Shown here: positions 11,301-21,790 of the stretch, piece after piece
How positions within the stretch are numbered: position 1 is the first letter of the stretch
Layout: each line of letters begins with the position of its first letter
Assembly: GCA_008828725.1 (NCBI GenBank)
Contig: MEHQ01002613.1
Coordinates: 231,491 to 295,490 of the forward strand
Origin: Saccharina japonica
Lineage: Eukaryota; Sar; Phaeophyceae; Laminariales; Laminariaceae
Length of the DNA: 64,000 nucleotides
Reading direction: 5' to 3'
Translations under genes and position numbers: made by a program
Notes under the pieces: model-generated
The model's input: only the letters and a program-made list of their open reading frames with translations
Database searches by the model: none
What the model was told of the DNA's origin: nothing

Positions 11301-12866
11301 TCAAAATGCACCCGTAGCACAGCGCCGATCATGGGAGGTATACATCACGATATCACGTATATATTGACGCATGCTACGATAGAGGTGCACCACGTTTTTT
11401 TCTGAGCTCACTCGAGGACCTCCATACCTGCAGTAGTCTAAACACTCATTTGGGAGGAAAACAAAAGTGCTACTCGTACGCGATTATACAAAGACGCATG
11501 CTACGATAGAGGTACACCATGTTTTTTCTGAGCTCCTCACTTAAGGAGCGTCATACCTCACCGAAAAAAACGATTTTGGAGGAAAATAAAAGTGCTGCCG
11601 GATGAGAAATCTCACGACCGAAGTATATTCGGAAACACATTTCGTCACAAAAATGAAAGTCCGACGAATTTGGGTTAAGGAGCCCGATCGTTCAGAAAAC
11701 GATTCAGCCAAAAAGTGCTACCTCTACCGTAGCAAGCGTCCAAACTCATGGCCCAAGTACACAAACGAAAAATGTTGCAAAACAGGAAGGATGAAATTCC
11801 GACGATTTTGGGTTAAGGGGTCTTTAATAGGCCATTCCGAAAACGTTTCAGCCAAAATAAGGTATACCTTATACCTCTATCGTAGCACGCGCCTATTATA
11901 ATAACTCGCCAACGTCGATTTTTGTTCCACCAGTTGTCCTTCTCCTGCTCAGAACACCTGCACATATGTACCCTGGTATGCAAAGTGTTTTTGAAGACCA
12001 CGGCAGCACCGGCTTTTGTGTAGGCCGTCCCGTGAGAGTGTCACTCACTTGCTGCCGCTTCTGCTGTTCCATATCACTCGTCCTACGATGGAGGTGGAAG
12101 TGTTTGGCTGAACTGTTTTTTCAATGATGGGGCTCCTTATTCCAAAATCGTCGGAATCTCAATCTTGTGTTGAAGAATGTTTCATTTTGTACTTGGGCCA
12201 TGGGATTGTTCATCGAGTACGTAGCACTTTTATTTTCCTCCAAAATCAGTTTTTGGGTAAGGAATAGAGGTCCTCAAGTGAGGAGCCTCAGAAAAAACAT
12301 GGTAAATCTCTACCGTAGCATGCGTCATATGTTGGGTCCCTGCATTGCTGTTTTACTGCAGTTGTAGTGACCCATATTTGTGTGTCCCGGCAACGCTTTT
12401 TTTTTTTTCCATTGATTGGTTCGCTCGTCGGATTTATGTACGGTACTTCACGATATTGGTACCTGGCACCTGGTATTATTTTCTTCTCCCGGGCAGAGCT
12501 GTTTACCTATATTTGTATAATAGGTGCGTGCCGGGTGGTAAACTCTCAAGTTAGGCGACTTGACTTCGCCGGCTGATGATATTTTCTTCACCTTGACTAC
12601 GTACTGCTGTAAATGTACCGGTATTTGACCAAAAAAAAAAAACTACGAAGCTGTGATATTTTTTTCCCCCTAAAACTTAGCTTTGCGAGCTTGGTGTCAC
12701 GCTTCGTATAGTTTTTTTGGCGACTGGGCGTTTGTTGACATGTTTTTCCCGGCGCTCTCGCTCCCGCGCTCTGTTGACGCTCCAGAACTGGGACCAGGAA
12801 AGCGCGGAGTCTGAAGCGGACGCTGTGGGGGGGGGTGACAGCATGTCGGACGATGACAGCGACTAG
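5786..12866 (+). CDS. RRP15: RRP15-like ribosomal RNA processing protein (five exons)
   Basis: Rrp15 is a nucleolar factor needed for maturation of the pre-60S ribosomal subunit (pre-27S/25S rRNA processing). Exons are 5786-6328, 7798-7981, 9489-9742, 10871-10933 and 12786-12866. They code for about 374 residues and all joins keep phase. The N-terminal third is low-complexity and charged (Lys, then Ser/Thr/Ala, then Glu/Asp/Gly). The family core begins with 'DVMARILGQKL' (end of exon 1). It continues 'APVLAKRKTKAMKEME' and 'YERQMKKIATRG' (exon 2), 'VVALFNAISKRQ' formed across the exon 2/3 junction, and 'WSVLKEDYMMGAS' (exons 3-4). It ends with an acidic Asp/Ser tail and TAG at 12864. These blocks in this order are diagnostic of the family. 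The introns are about 1.1-1.9 kb and full of MITEs. The start is the first ATG of the open frame. Confidence 0.93.
7483..7596. mobile_element. Palindromic MITE, 'ACCATAGTAAATAGGACC' family, copy 1
   Basis: In RRP15 intron 1. The left half 'gaccatagcaaattggggacc' and the right half 'ggtcctatttactatggtcc' are near-complementary, with the shared centre 'tgttagtaaaaata'. Other copies lie at 9027-9148, 11083-11190 and 49270-49355, and a relic lies at about 3075-3155. No coding capacity. Confidence 0.7.
7617..7684. mobile_element. Stowaway/Tc1-mariner-like MITE, copy 1
   Basis: The terminal inverted repeat 'ctctgtcccgaaatataagc' is matched by 'gcttatatttcaggacacg', around an AT-rich 30-bp centre. 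The end sequence resembles the classic Stowaway terminus, and the insertion lies in RRP15 intron 1. Related copies are at 49948-50012 and 54667-54746. Confidence 0.6.
7798..7981 (+). CDS. RRP15: RRP15 exon 2
   Basis: The acceptor is 'gcgcccaaaag' and the donor is 'ggag|gtgaac' in phase 1. The exon encodes 'APVLAKRKTKAMKEMESAG' through 'YERQMKKIATRG', the central conserved block of the family. Confidence 0.9.
7997..8175. mobile_element. Two piggyBac-like MITEs in tandem sharing a TTAA
   Basis: Unit 1 is 7997-8084 and unit 2 is 8081-8175. Each begins TTAACCCattcag and ends 'gttcttgaggggTTAA'. The ends form an inverted repeat TTAACCC...GGGTTAA with a TTAA at the boundary, the signature of piggyBac-type insertion. 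The interior 'ccaagtagtttgtccccaaa' is nearly identical between units. They lie at the start of RRP15 intron 2. Relatives are at 50114-50192 and, reversed, at 63553-63650; eroded relics occur near 8645, 52800 and 57650. Confidence 0.65.
8271..8300 (+). repeat. 30-base C homopolymer
   Basis: Thirty consecutive C immediately upstream of a C-tailed repeat copy, in RRP15 intron 2. It has exactly the same length as the G run at 3326-3355. Confidence 0.95.
8305..8548 (+). repeat. C-tailed dispersed repeat, long copy 1
   Basis: Nearly full-length member of an unnamed ~210-bp family. It begins 'cattgaagctgtcat', then 'caagcggttcttagtaggat', then 'ctgcctggtcggtgaaaacc', and ends '...ggccatgcatgaatatcgag' followed by 'tacaccccc' and a C run. 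The copy is bounded by C runs on both sides. No protein is encoded. A short perfect stem GTCGG/CCGAC surrounds the 'tgaaaac' loop. Confidence 0.75.
9027..9148. mobile_element. Palindromic MITE, 'ACCATAGTAAATAGGACC' family, copy 2
   Basis: Starts 'gaaccatagtaaataggacc' and ends 'ggtcctatttacta...ggccccccgtaatag', with the same 'tgttagtaaaagta' centre as copy 1. Located in RRP15 intron 2. Confidence 0.7.
9489..9742 (+). CDS. RRP15: RRP15 exon 3
   Basis: The acceptor is 'atgttcatcag' and the donor is 'gacag|gtatga'. The first two bases complete the Val codon split at the exon 2 end, giving the family signature 'ATRGVVALFNAI'. A conserved 'FLDMLKTG' helix follows, then a Gly/Ala/Lys linker. Confidence 0.9.
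10871..10933 (+). CDS. RRP15: RRP15 exon 4
   Basis: A 21-codon exon after a long T tract ending 'cgcag', with donor 'atgaag|gtgagc'. It encodes 'KEGRSWSVLKEDYMMGASS', the conserved C-terminal Trp-Ser-Val-Leu block. Confidence 0.9.
11083..11190. mobile_element. Palindromic MITE, 'ACCATAGTAAATAGGACC' family, copy 3
   Basis: Starts 'gggggaccatacatagtaaa' and ends 'ggtcctattaactattgttccc', in the opposite internal orientation to copies 1 and 2. Located in RRP15 intron 4. Confidence 0.65.
11350..12335. repeat. Cluster of 'GCATGCTACGATAGAGG' repeats in inverted arrangement
   Basis: The word 'gacgcatgctacgatagagg' occurs at about 11369 and 11491. Its complement ('ctctaccgtagcatgcgtc', 'ctctatcgtagcacgcg') occurs near 11730, 11880 and 12310. 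Between them recur 'gattttgggttaagg' and 'ttttctgagctcctcacttg' blocks. The cluster fills RRP15 intron 4 and looks like nested copies of one large-stem MITE. A relic lies at 4150-4340 and another at about 49835-50280. Confidence 0.5.
12786..12866 (+). CDS. RRP15: RRP15 exon 5 (C-terminus)
   Basis: The acceptor is 'gttgacgctccag'. The exon encodes 'NWDQESAESEADAV', then Gly residues and an Asp/Ser acidic tail, and stops at TAG 12864-12866. The acidic end is typical of nucleolar assembly factors. Confidence 0.85.
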   Translation, partial: NWDQESAESEADAVGGGDSMSDDDSD

Positions 12867-14860
12867 TTGCGGCGACAGGAGCGGTAGCCCGCATCACCCT
12901 CCATCCACCCATCGCCCAGGGGTCGCCGGCGATTGCGATGCTTTGCTGTTGTAGATGGTGGCGACTTCTACGTGCGCGATGGCGATGTTTGTTCTCCATC
13001 CTCCCATGGCTGTATTTCGCGCGCGATCGCAGTCGTTTTTTGTTGTTGGTTTGTGGAGGCAAGTTTCGCCGGGCGACCGAAGAAGCCTGTCATATCTGCC
13101 ATGTGGTTGCTGGTGCACTGTTTGCCCCCCCCCCCCCCCCAGGGGGGGGTTGCCTCGGGTGTCAACGCGTTGTCGAGAGCGAAGCGCTTGCTGGCTTGCC
13201 GGGTTGCTTTCGCAGAGATGTTGCGTTGCGTTGCGTTGCTTTGTGTTGGCACACACGGTGCCGCACTTACTCGTTGTCACGTTTCCCGCGCCGTATAGTA
13301 CCCACGAGTGTTCTTCATAATACCGGTCCGAAGCATACGTACTAGTGCTGTGCTTTTTTACGGGATGCGGACGGGACGAGACGAGCGGTTGTTATGCGGC
13401 AGTGGGAGATAGGTGCTGCTGCCGTTGGCTTTATGGTTGCTAGTGCTGTGATAGTCTACGGTTTGTTGGCGTGCTTTAACTTGAGCACCTTGACGGCTTG
13501 ACAGTATATGGTATGGTCGGTGCGAGGGGAAATATGCGGGTACGTCTGGCCTCCGATGTGGACTACGGGCGCCATGAGCACTGCTACGACTGTGTTGCGG
13601 GATTGGCGCCTTTCGTGGTGTCGCTGCAGGTTGAGCGCTGGACACGAAGATACTCGACCTTAATAATGTAACGACACTATTTTCTACTCAGCTCGGTTTT
13701 TTCGATGCTCTACTTGTGTTGTATCATAGCTTGCCACACGCTCGATGCTGTTTTTTTTTATAAATAGGGGGGCGGGGAGGTTTGGTTCAGGTGCTTGGTC
13801 GGACAAATCATAGCTCGCCATGACCCACAAGCTACTCGTACGATGCTTGCATATGATAATGATGTCGGCATTCCATGATGTGGACATCTCGTCCGGCAGT
13901 GTTGGATGGTAGATGGTGTGTCCTTTCTCGAGTGTAAAGCCCACGGTGGAGTCGAGCACGGGATTTCGCTGTCATGGCGCATGTTTGTGCCAGGCAATCT
14001 ATCTGTCTGTTTATCTTACCGTCCATTGGATCGTTAAGTATCCCCTCGGATATCGCCCAGTGTCAGCGTTCCAACTGTTGTTGATTCGCAGGTACCCTGT
14101 ACCAGGAACATTACCGGTTTACGAGCGACTTACGATATACTACTGCTGTACCATGTAGTGTGCTGTACGTATCGTGCGTAATTATATCCTTTGTACGAGG
14201 CTGCTGTGGAGAAGACACTGAGGGCGAAGAAGCCACCGCCGTATGGTTTCGTTGGATCATTTTTTTTACGATCTTTTATCTTTTTCAAATTTTGTTTTTT
14301 ATTTTATTTTTTTGGAACAGCCGCCGCAGCAGCAGCAGCAGCAGCAGCCATACTATATAGTTGTCTCGCGAAGATAAAGACAACCACACCATCATGCGGA
14401 GCACCTACATTATGGGCAGCGGAGCTGCTTACATAGCTGCGCTTGCCTACGTACAAGTAATCCGAATGGACGATCCAAACAATACGTTTGTACGACGAGG
14501 CCACGATCTACCATCAAGAATCTACGATCTACGATCGTTGTGGGGAGTTCCATAACCAATACAAATGTTGTCCAGGGGTGATGTCAGTAACGTCCCCTTG
14601 TTACAGTCACCAAATACATTCACACAGATCCCGGACACGGAGCTCTAGATCGAAACCAACATACGGCCTTGGTGCCGCTTGGTGTGCTCGTTAGGAAAGT
14701 ATATCCGTGCTGCTGCGAGATGTTCAATGGCGAGAGCAAGAAGAGGCCCACGGTGTCTCTGAGGGGCAAGAGCAAGGAGGAAGATAGGACAGAGTTTATA
14801 CGCCGAGCAAGGGTGAGAGACAATCGAGAACAAACAAGCACACACAGCAGCAGCAGCGAG
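12867..14860. other. Intergenic region downstream of RRP15
   Basis: No supported gene. It contains a C-run/G-run junction at about 13127-13148, a CAG-type microsatellite at about 14325-14348, and scattered words such as TACTGCTGTA. The open frames on both strands overlap each other and lack recognisable domains. Confidence 0.4.
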
Positions 14861-16291
14861 CAGTACGAATAGCAAGACGGAGACCCTGTAGAATTCTACA
14901 GGCAGCACTCCAAAACATAGCTTGCTTGAATGAATACGAAGGCGGTAGCCTCGGTATGGCTTGCTACTCTGCGCCTCCGCTGTTCGAGTTCGTCTGCGTG
15001 TCCCTAGCTTGTCGTTTCGTGTCTGCTTCGTGGTCTGGTTTTGCCTTGAAACTTGAAAATACGTTGAAGACGGTGTTGTTGGTGTTTCGACAGAAATCTC
15101 CGAGCTGCGGCACTTTTGCTGCGGGTCTATTTTGTTTTGCATTTGCCCCTCCGCTGCTGTGTGGGCTGGCTTGCTGCTTTTGCGGTCGCTTCGCGCTCGC
15201 TCTGTCAGGAGTATCGGGGGTATTTCACGAGGCAACCGGTACTGCGTTGTTACGAAAACGGCTGTCCTATATACCAGGAGAGGCCCCTGACTGTCTGGTT
15301 GTTTGACTCCCAACAGCAACACAGTAACACAAGCGGGTACTCGAGCTACCTCGTAAATATGAGAGTACTACTCGTACGCGTACGAGGTCGTACTGCTTTA
15401 GTACTGCTACGAGTGCTCGTGTGCTCGTACACTCATACGAACAAGCTTTACGTACGAGCTGGGCCAGCCAAAAAAATGTTTTTAAAGCAGATTGGCCATG
15501 CCCCGACCAATTTAACGAATTTGGACCTGGAATTTGGACACAGCGTAGATCATGTACTAATCAACACACTTGCCGCCTGCCCTTTTTTTTTTTTTTTCCC
15601 TCGAGAGAGATACGACGATCCAAAAATAGAAAAAAATGCAAAAGCGATCAAAACTACTTGAAAAAAAAAAAAACATTTTTTTGGCTGGCCCAGCTCGTAC
15701 GTAAAGCTTGTTCGTATGAGTGTACGAGCACACGAGCACTCGTAGCAGTACTAAAGCAGTACGACCTCGTACGCGTACGAGTAGTACTCTCATATTTACG
15801 AGGTAGCTCGAGTACCCGCTTGTGTTACTGTGTTGCTGTTGGGAGTCAAACAACCAGACAGTCAGGGGCCTCTCCTGGTATATAGGACAGCCGTTTTCGT
15901 AACAACGCAGTACCGGTTGCCTCGTGAAATACCCCCGATACTCCTGACAGAGCGAGCGCGAAGCGACCGCAAAAGCAGCAAGCCAGCCCACACAGCAGCG
16001 GAGGGGCAAATGCAAAACAAAATAGACCCGCAGCAAAAGTGCCGCAGCTCGGAGATTTCTGTCGAAACACCAACAACACCGTCTTCAACGTATTTTCAAG
16101 TTTCAAGGCAAAACCAGACCACGAAGCAGACACGAAACGACAAGCTAGGGACACGCAGACGAACTCGAACAGCGGAGGCGCAGAGTAGCAAGCCATACCG
16201 AGGCTACCGCCTTCGTATTCATTCAAGCAAGCTATGTTTTGGAGTGCTGCCTGTAGAATTCTACAGGGTCTCCGTCTTGCTATTCGTACTG
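14861..16291. repeat. 1.43-kb near-perfect palindrome (two ~623-bp arms)
   Basis: Left arm 14861-15483 starts 'cagtacgaatagcaagacgg'. Right arm 15669-16291 ends with its complement 'ccgtcttgctattcgtactg'. The arms match base for base wherever I compared them, around a 185-bp loop centred at 15576. Identical predicted peptides on opposite strands are a direct consequence and are not genes. The inner ends of the arms are the terminal repeats of a small transposon. Confidence 0.9.
15454..15703. mobile_element. TA-flanked MITE at the centre of the palindrome
   Basis: The terminal inverted repeat 'cgagctgggccagccaaaaa' and its complement at about 15680-15697 flank a ~200-bp AT-rich interior. A longer relative at 45016-45722 has the same left ~220 bp and the same ends but about 460 bp of extra interior. 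This copy is therefore an internal deletion derivative. Flanking TA dinucleotides suggest a Tc1/mariner-like insertion. Confidence 0.65.
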
Positions 16292-16961
16292 TAGGGTTGC
16301 ACCCCGGCCTCAAAATTTGGAACCGGTAACCGGACCGGATTTTGGGGGGTTCAGACGGAACCGGAACCGGGTACCCGGCCTGCTTTCAGCCCGGGTACCC
16401 GGGTACCCGGGTACCCGGGTACCCGGGTACCCGGATTACCATGCACTATCTTCTCCCCTTTTAGCATTTCAGCGGGCCTGAACGGTCCGCAGGTGGCATG
16501 GTAAGGCGGACGGTGGGAGGGAATGGCTGCATTGCGTCTACTATCTCGATGAGTCATGCCAAAGAAAGAAGATGGAAGGGAGAAGGCTGCCTCTCCAAAT
16601 ACCCAACGTAAAATTATTTGTTCCGGTCCGATTCCGGTTCCGCCGGTTCCGTGTACCCGCCACCGGGTACCCGGTTCTCACTCAGACGGGATGCGACCCT
16701 AGTCGCGTGTTGTGCGAAGGCTGTAGGAGAAAAGGAAAAGGGAGAGTCTAGGGGCACAGTGTATGTATAAATCAACGTATATCCCAGTCTTGGTGCCTCC
16801 GTAAAGCACAATCAACGGGTACCCGGGTACCCGGGTACCCGGGTACCCGGGGTCCAAACTACCCGGGGTAAATTATTTGTCCCGGTCCGGTTCCGGTTCC
16901 CGACGGTTCCGGGTACCCGCCACCGGGTACCCGGTTCTCAGTCAGACGGGGTGCAACCCTA
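16292..16961. mobile_element. hAT-like non-autonomous element with GGGTACCC tandem repeats
   Basis: The ends 'tagggttgcaccccg' and 'cggggtgcaaccctaa' are inverted copies. The interior carries two arrays of the 8-bp palindromic unit CCCGGGTA (about 16388-16434 and 16818-16852) and repeated 'ccggttccgg' words. An internal third end-like copy lies at about 16615-16695. The left flank is the palindrome and the right flank is the retrotransposon LTR. No matching 8-bp target duplication is visible, so one side has been rearranged. Confidence 0.55.
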
Positions 16962-17200
16962 ATCAGGTATAAGAACCGTATTGATAGTACTTGGGAGGCG
17001 TATCTTATGTGGGAACCGGGGATGGTTCCCAGATGGCTTTTGGCCATCTCACCTGCCTTTTCAGTGGTTCGTCACGGAAAGGAATAAAGCTGCTCTTCTT
17101 CTATCTCTCAGCAAACAACACACTTGAGTACCAACGAGTACCCGTTGCATAGGCTGACCTGGCTAGGGATACCCTATCCTCGTACACTAGTCTTATCACA
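16962..17200 (+). mobile_element. 5' LTR segment of the Ty3/Gypsy element
   Basis: This 239-bp stretch starts 'atcaggtataagaaccgtat' and ends 'ctagtcttatcaca'. It is repeated at 29169-29411 in the same orientation, with about a dozen mismatches and a 4-bp indel. It ends in CA as LTRs do. The start lacks TG, so the left part was probably lost where the hAT-like repeat abuts it. The divergence between the two copies implies an old insertion. Confidence 0.7.
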
Positions 17201-17997
17201 CTTGGCGTTGCATTCGGCAGGACTAGCCTAAAAAACGGAGAAACGTTTTGCTCGGACTTGTCGTACTCGGTTTTTTCAGCCGTTCGTGTTTTCACAGCTT
17301 GTAGAGCAGATTTGCTCCGCTCCCGAGCCATCCGTGATGACGTCTCAAGAACGAGGAGGATCTGCTCCCCTTCGCGGCAGCGCAGACCAGGACCCTGAAC
17401 CTCAGGGCCCCTTGCTGTGCCACCGTTCACGAAGCGCCGATGAAGATCATGCGCCAAGTACAACAGATCAACCGGAGGACTGGAGAGCCAGATTGGAGGA
17501 TGGAGCTGCTGCGATTTCGCCTCGAAGACCAGCATCTAAGCCGCGAGCTCCTTGCCCACCGGGAATGCAAGTTGAGCCCTTCACGCCTAAGGATCCGTCC
17601 ACAAGACAAGCCGCTGAGCTGCGATCTCCTTGCCCTCCAGGAAAGCAAGTCGAGCCCCTCACGCCCTCTGACCATGGCCCCTTCTTGTTCAGCTGAGGTT
17701 GTTCTACCTCTCAAGACCTCGGATGCCTGGAAGCCTCTCGATGACGCTCGGCTTCCCAAGACGAAGAACGAGCCAACGGCCGACTTGGACCCTTGGAGGG
17801 CCCCGCCTCTCAAGACCTGGAAGACCGAGCCTCCTTTCCGCCCAACGGCCGACTTGGACCCTTGTAGAGCCCCGCCTCTCAACGCGCTGCACCAGGCCGC
17901 CCCAGCTGCCCAGCCCGCCTCCGCCTCTGACTCTACGATACCTGCCGAGCAGTATTCGAGCAGACTGCGCCACCTACCTCCAGTTCTACCTGGGTCT

Positions 17998-18157
17998 GGG
18001 CAAGACACGGGGCTGGCTGCTGCCCAGCCGAGTACCGCTGGTACTCGTACGAGGCCAGAGCGAAAACATGCTGTTGTGGGCAAGACACGGGGCTGGCTCC
18101 TGCCCAGCCGAGTACCGCTGGTACTCGTACGAGGCCAGAGCGCAAAAATGCTGTTCG
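17998..18157 (+). repeat. 80-bp tandem duplication
   Basis: Two adjacent units beginning 'gggcaagacacggggctggc' differ at only a few positions. They lie inside the retrotransposon leader. Confidence 0.85.
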
Positions 18158-19155
18158 TGATTTTTTTCCCGCGCCTCGCTTAGAAGATTACACACTGGAA
18201 TTCAGTACGGGCATACTCCCTGTTTTCTTCACTGCTGTTAATGTGGACGATGCTTCTCATAGGGATTTCAGTACAGCCGCTGATATTCTTACTGCTGTTA
18301 GAGTCGACTCTTTCAGTACAGGCTCTGCTGCCGGAGCAGATGTGCTTACTCCTGCTGTACCAGCTTCAGCTGTTGTGAACAGTGATGTACAAGCTCCTGC
18401 TGTGATGACTACTGCTGATACTTCCTTCCATGCTGTTTATGACTCAGAAGCCACCTTGCCGCCCCGTACTGCCAGTACCGCGCCTGATATTTTTCTTCGC
18501 CCTCCATTGCGTCCTTCGGCCGCCCGAACTGCCCCCATGAAGCACGCCCTCCGGCAGGTTTTTCCCGGCGCGGTGCAGCAGCTACATCAGCATGCACTCC
18601 AGTCGACCTCGCCCGGTGCGGCCCAACAGCTGCAGAAGCCACAGCAGCTGCAGACCCTCTGGCTGGCCTTGCTAGGTGCGCCCCACCAGCTGCAGCAACA
18701 GCGAAAGCGGAAGCAGGCCCCTCAGCCGGCCGAGGTGCAGCAGCCACCGTCACCAACCCCGCTCGCGTCCCGAGCTGTTCATCGGACTACGCGACCCCGC
18801 GCTCGGCACCGCTGAGTGCCGGCTCGCAGGAGCCGCTTCCGCCTGCGCCGTGGCCCACACCGCGGACGACGTTTGCTCTGTGCTGTGCCGTTGGCTGCGC
18901 ATGGGAGACTCGCCGTAGGATAGAACACTCGGCGCGCAGTTCGCGAAGATGGCTGCATCGGCGTGCCATCACGAGGCCCAACGACGGGGAAAATCTTGCA
19001 ACTCTACGCGCGGTATGGAGTGGAGGACAGTTCTTTCAGCGGCAGAGGCTTCCGCTCGGCATTGACCACGCCGACTTCACGATTTTCTGGACCACTGGCA
19101 GGCAAGAAATGTTCGTTTCTGGTGGACTTTGCCTACTTCGCTGGTCGTTTTGAGC

Positions 19156-19589
19156 ACTTTTATTTTTAATCGTGCCCTCGCACCTGTTCAAGTACCGCGC
19201 GCAACCGTTGTTTTCAACCGTTGCAGCCGCGAGCGCTGTGGCCGTTTCTGCGGAAACCGCCCGCCTCGCCGCAGTATAGCGCGCGTTCGTAAAACTGGAT
19301 TTGCGTACGTAGAATCGAGCTCTGCTCTTCAGGTATACTCTCCCCTACTTTGGTGGTAGGCTGAGACCATCCACTTTTATTTTTAATCGTGCCATCTACC
19401 TGTTCAAGTACCGCGCCCAACCGTTGTTTTCAACCGTTGTAGCCGCGAGCGCTGTGGCCGTTTCTGCGGAAACCGCCCGCCTCGCCGCAGTATAGCGCGC
19501 GTTCGTAAAACTGGATTTGCGTACGTAGAATCGAGCTCTGCTCTTCAGGTATGCTCTCCCCTACTTTGGTGGTAGGCTGAGACCATCCC
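19156..19589 (+). repeat. 217-bp tandem duplication
   Basis: Two units beginning 'acttttatttttaatcgtgc' and ending 'aggctgagaccatcc' start at 19156 and 19373. They differ at only a few positions and lie in the retrotransposon leader. Confidence 0.85.
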
Positions 19590-21454
19590 TCCGCAAAATC
19601 TTCATAGGTGCTATATATTACACACCACTATTTACTCTTCGCTGTTTTCAATCGAACCGGCCGGTGATGCGCGGCAGCGCCCTCGTTCGAGTTTCAAGCG
19701 ACGTTTTTTTTTCCCGGTATCTGTGACGAGCGTGGCTCCTTGAGTTCTATCTCCCCTACGTAGGCCGTAGGCTGAGATCATCCCCTTCGCAAAGCCTTCG
19801 TACGTGCAAGCACCACCACTGACCTCCCCCGCGTTTGGACGCCTCTTTTTTCGGCACTGGTTCACAGATCTCGCGAGCCTTGGTTGGAGAAACCTCTGGA
19901 TCGGAAACTCTTTCAGCGCCTACGGAGCGGTCCTTTTTAACTGTGGCGACGCAGCAACAGTTTGTAGGAAGTTGCTGCCTTTCAGCGAAGCGAGTCTTGC
20001 GGCACCCTTCATTTTCCCCGCATCCCTTCGGGTTTTTCGTGGGATGGTGTCGGGATAACGGGTATTGCGCGCCAAGTGGCTTTGCTCGCCGTGTGCACCC
20101 CCATTTTTCCAACTGCCTTCGGGAATTTTGCGTGAGATTATACTGCTGCAGGGGGGAGGGACTTTGAGCTTTCGGCGCCAGGTGTCGCACACGTACTTTT
20201 AATACGCATCGGTGGGTGTACCCCTTTTTCCTCCTGCCTTCGGGCATGTCGAGTGATATTTTAGGTGGTAATACGGAGTGGGCATCTCTTACCCGCGCTA
20301 GTACTACAGGCAGTACGCGCCGGTGTGGACGGGGTCTGGGCTAAGACCCACGTTTTAATCTGGAACTTTGGCTTGAGATCAGAACCGTTTGTAACGGTTG
20401 GCACCATGTGCCTCGCTTTCGGTGTGCTTTGGGAAGAATAAAATACCGGCCTTCAATGGCGTTTTTATTTTTTTATTTCACCTTTCCTGTTTCTTCGACG
20501 GGTACGCGGTCAACCGCCCCGTCGGGCCTCGGCCCGCCTCTAAGGGGCGTGGCCAGGCCCGTACGCCTTCCCTGTCGCCTGAATGGCAGACGGGATCGTG
20601 TAATTATCATGTCATGAATACCATCCATTTCATTGACCCTTGGCTTGATTTGTCATCCATATGCTGGCCCCTAACCGCCCACCACCATGCTGAGGTTTTC
20701 GCTGTCTGGGCCCCCATGGAGACCGACGATACTCCTCTATGGAGCAGCCTACTTTCACCGACCGCCCGTGCTACCGCGCTCCGAGAAAACCGGACCCCGG
20801 CCTAAACTGCCGCGAAGACTTGCACCCATTAAAACAGTGTAGACACCTGTCCATTTTCGCGAGCGACCGTACTCAGTGACGACGGTGCGGCGTACCGACG
20901 TTGTCAAGCACACATGATCCGATGCCGCCGCGATGATAACCCCTCGCGCTAGAACAACCAGAATAACCAGAGACATGTATCGCCGCTGCTCGGGCCGCTC
21001 GCGTTGGCAACACCAAGGCCAAGGTCAGCAGAACAGACATATCGACGACTACAACAAACACGAAACAAGGTAACCCTTTGTCTGGGTCTACAAGGTAACC
21101 CGTTGTCTGGGTCTGGCCACGATGGTGATGTCCCGCTCTCGCCCGCCTCTTCGCCGCTGTCTCCGCCTTCGGTGTTCGCGGCGACGCCAGCGCTGCCAAA
21201 ATAAATATATACTTCGTATATAACTTTTGTTTTTCAACACACAAGCATTGATTGAGTTCACAAGATTCTTGTGTTCCAGGCTCGTCAAGCGCTCAGCGCC
21301 GACCTGCCTTGAATGCTGCCTCGCCTGCTGGCCTTACGCCCAGCACGTCGTCCCGTATATCCGGTCGACGCAGCGACACAGCCACACTTGCTTCTGCGGC
21401 GAGCCCATGGAAGCCCCTCCGCTTGTTACAAAGTTTCATGGCACTATGCCCGCG

Positions 21455-21790
21455 ACCGGAGCCTGCGCCTCGAGCGCCGCCCCCCTCAGCCCGGGTGCGT
21501 GAGACCGCTAATTAAGCGCCGCTCCGTCGGTGACGGGAGCCTGCGCCTTGCGCGCCGCTCCCCTCAGTCAGGGCACGGGCGACTGCGCATTTAGCGCCGC
21601 TCTGCCAGCGACGAGCCTGCGCCTCGAGCGCCGCTCCCCTCAACCAGGACACGGGAGCCCGCGCATTAGCGCCGCTTCGCCAGCGATGGGAGCCCGCGCT
21701 TCGAGCGCCGCTCCCCTCAGCTACGGCATTTTTTAGGCGACGGGAGCCTGCGCTTCGAGCGCCGCTCCACTCAGCCCTTGGCACGAGAGC
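21455..21790 (+). repeat. Array of ~60-65-bp units
   Basis: About five imperfect units share 'gggagcctgcgcctcgagcg' followed by 'ccgctcccctcag'. It is GC-rich and encodes Arg/Ala/Ser/Pro repeats in any frame. Confidence 0.75.

Noticed and set aside
14645..16313. Several identical 150-225-codon frames on opposite strands
   Set aside because: They are forced by the palindrome and contain no recognisable domain; the low-quality composition looks non-coding.
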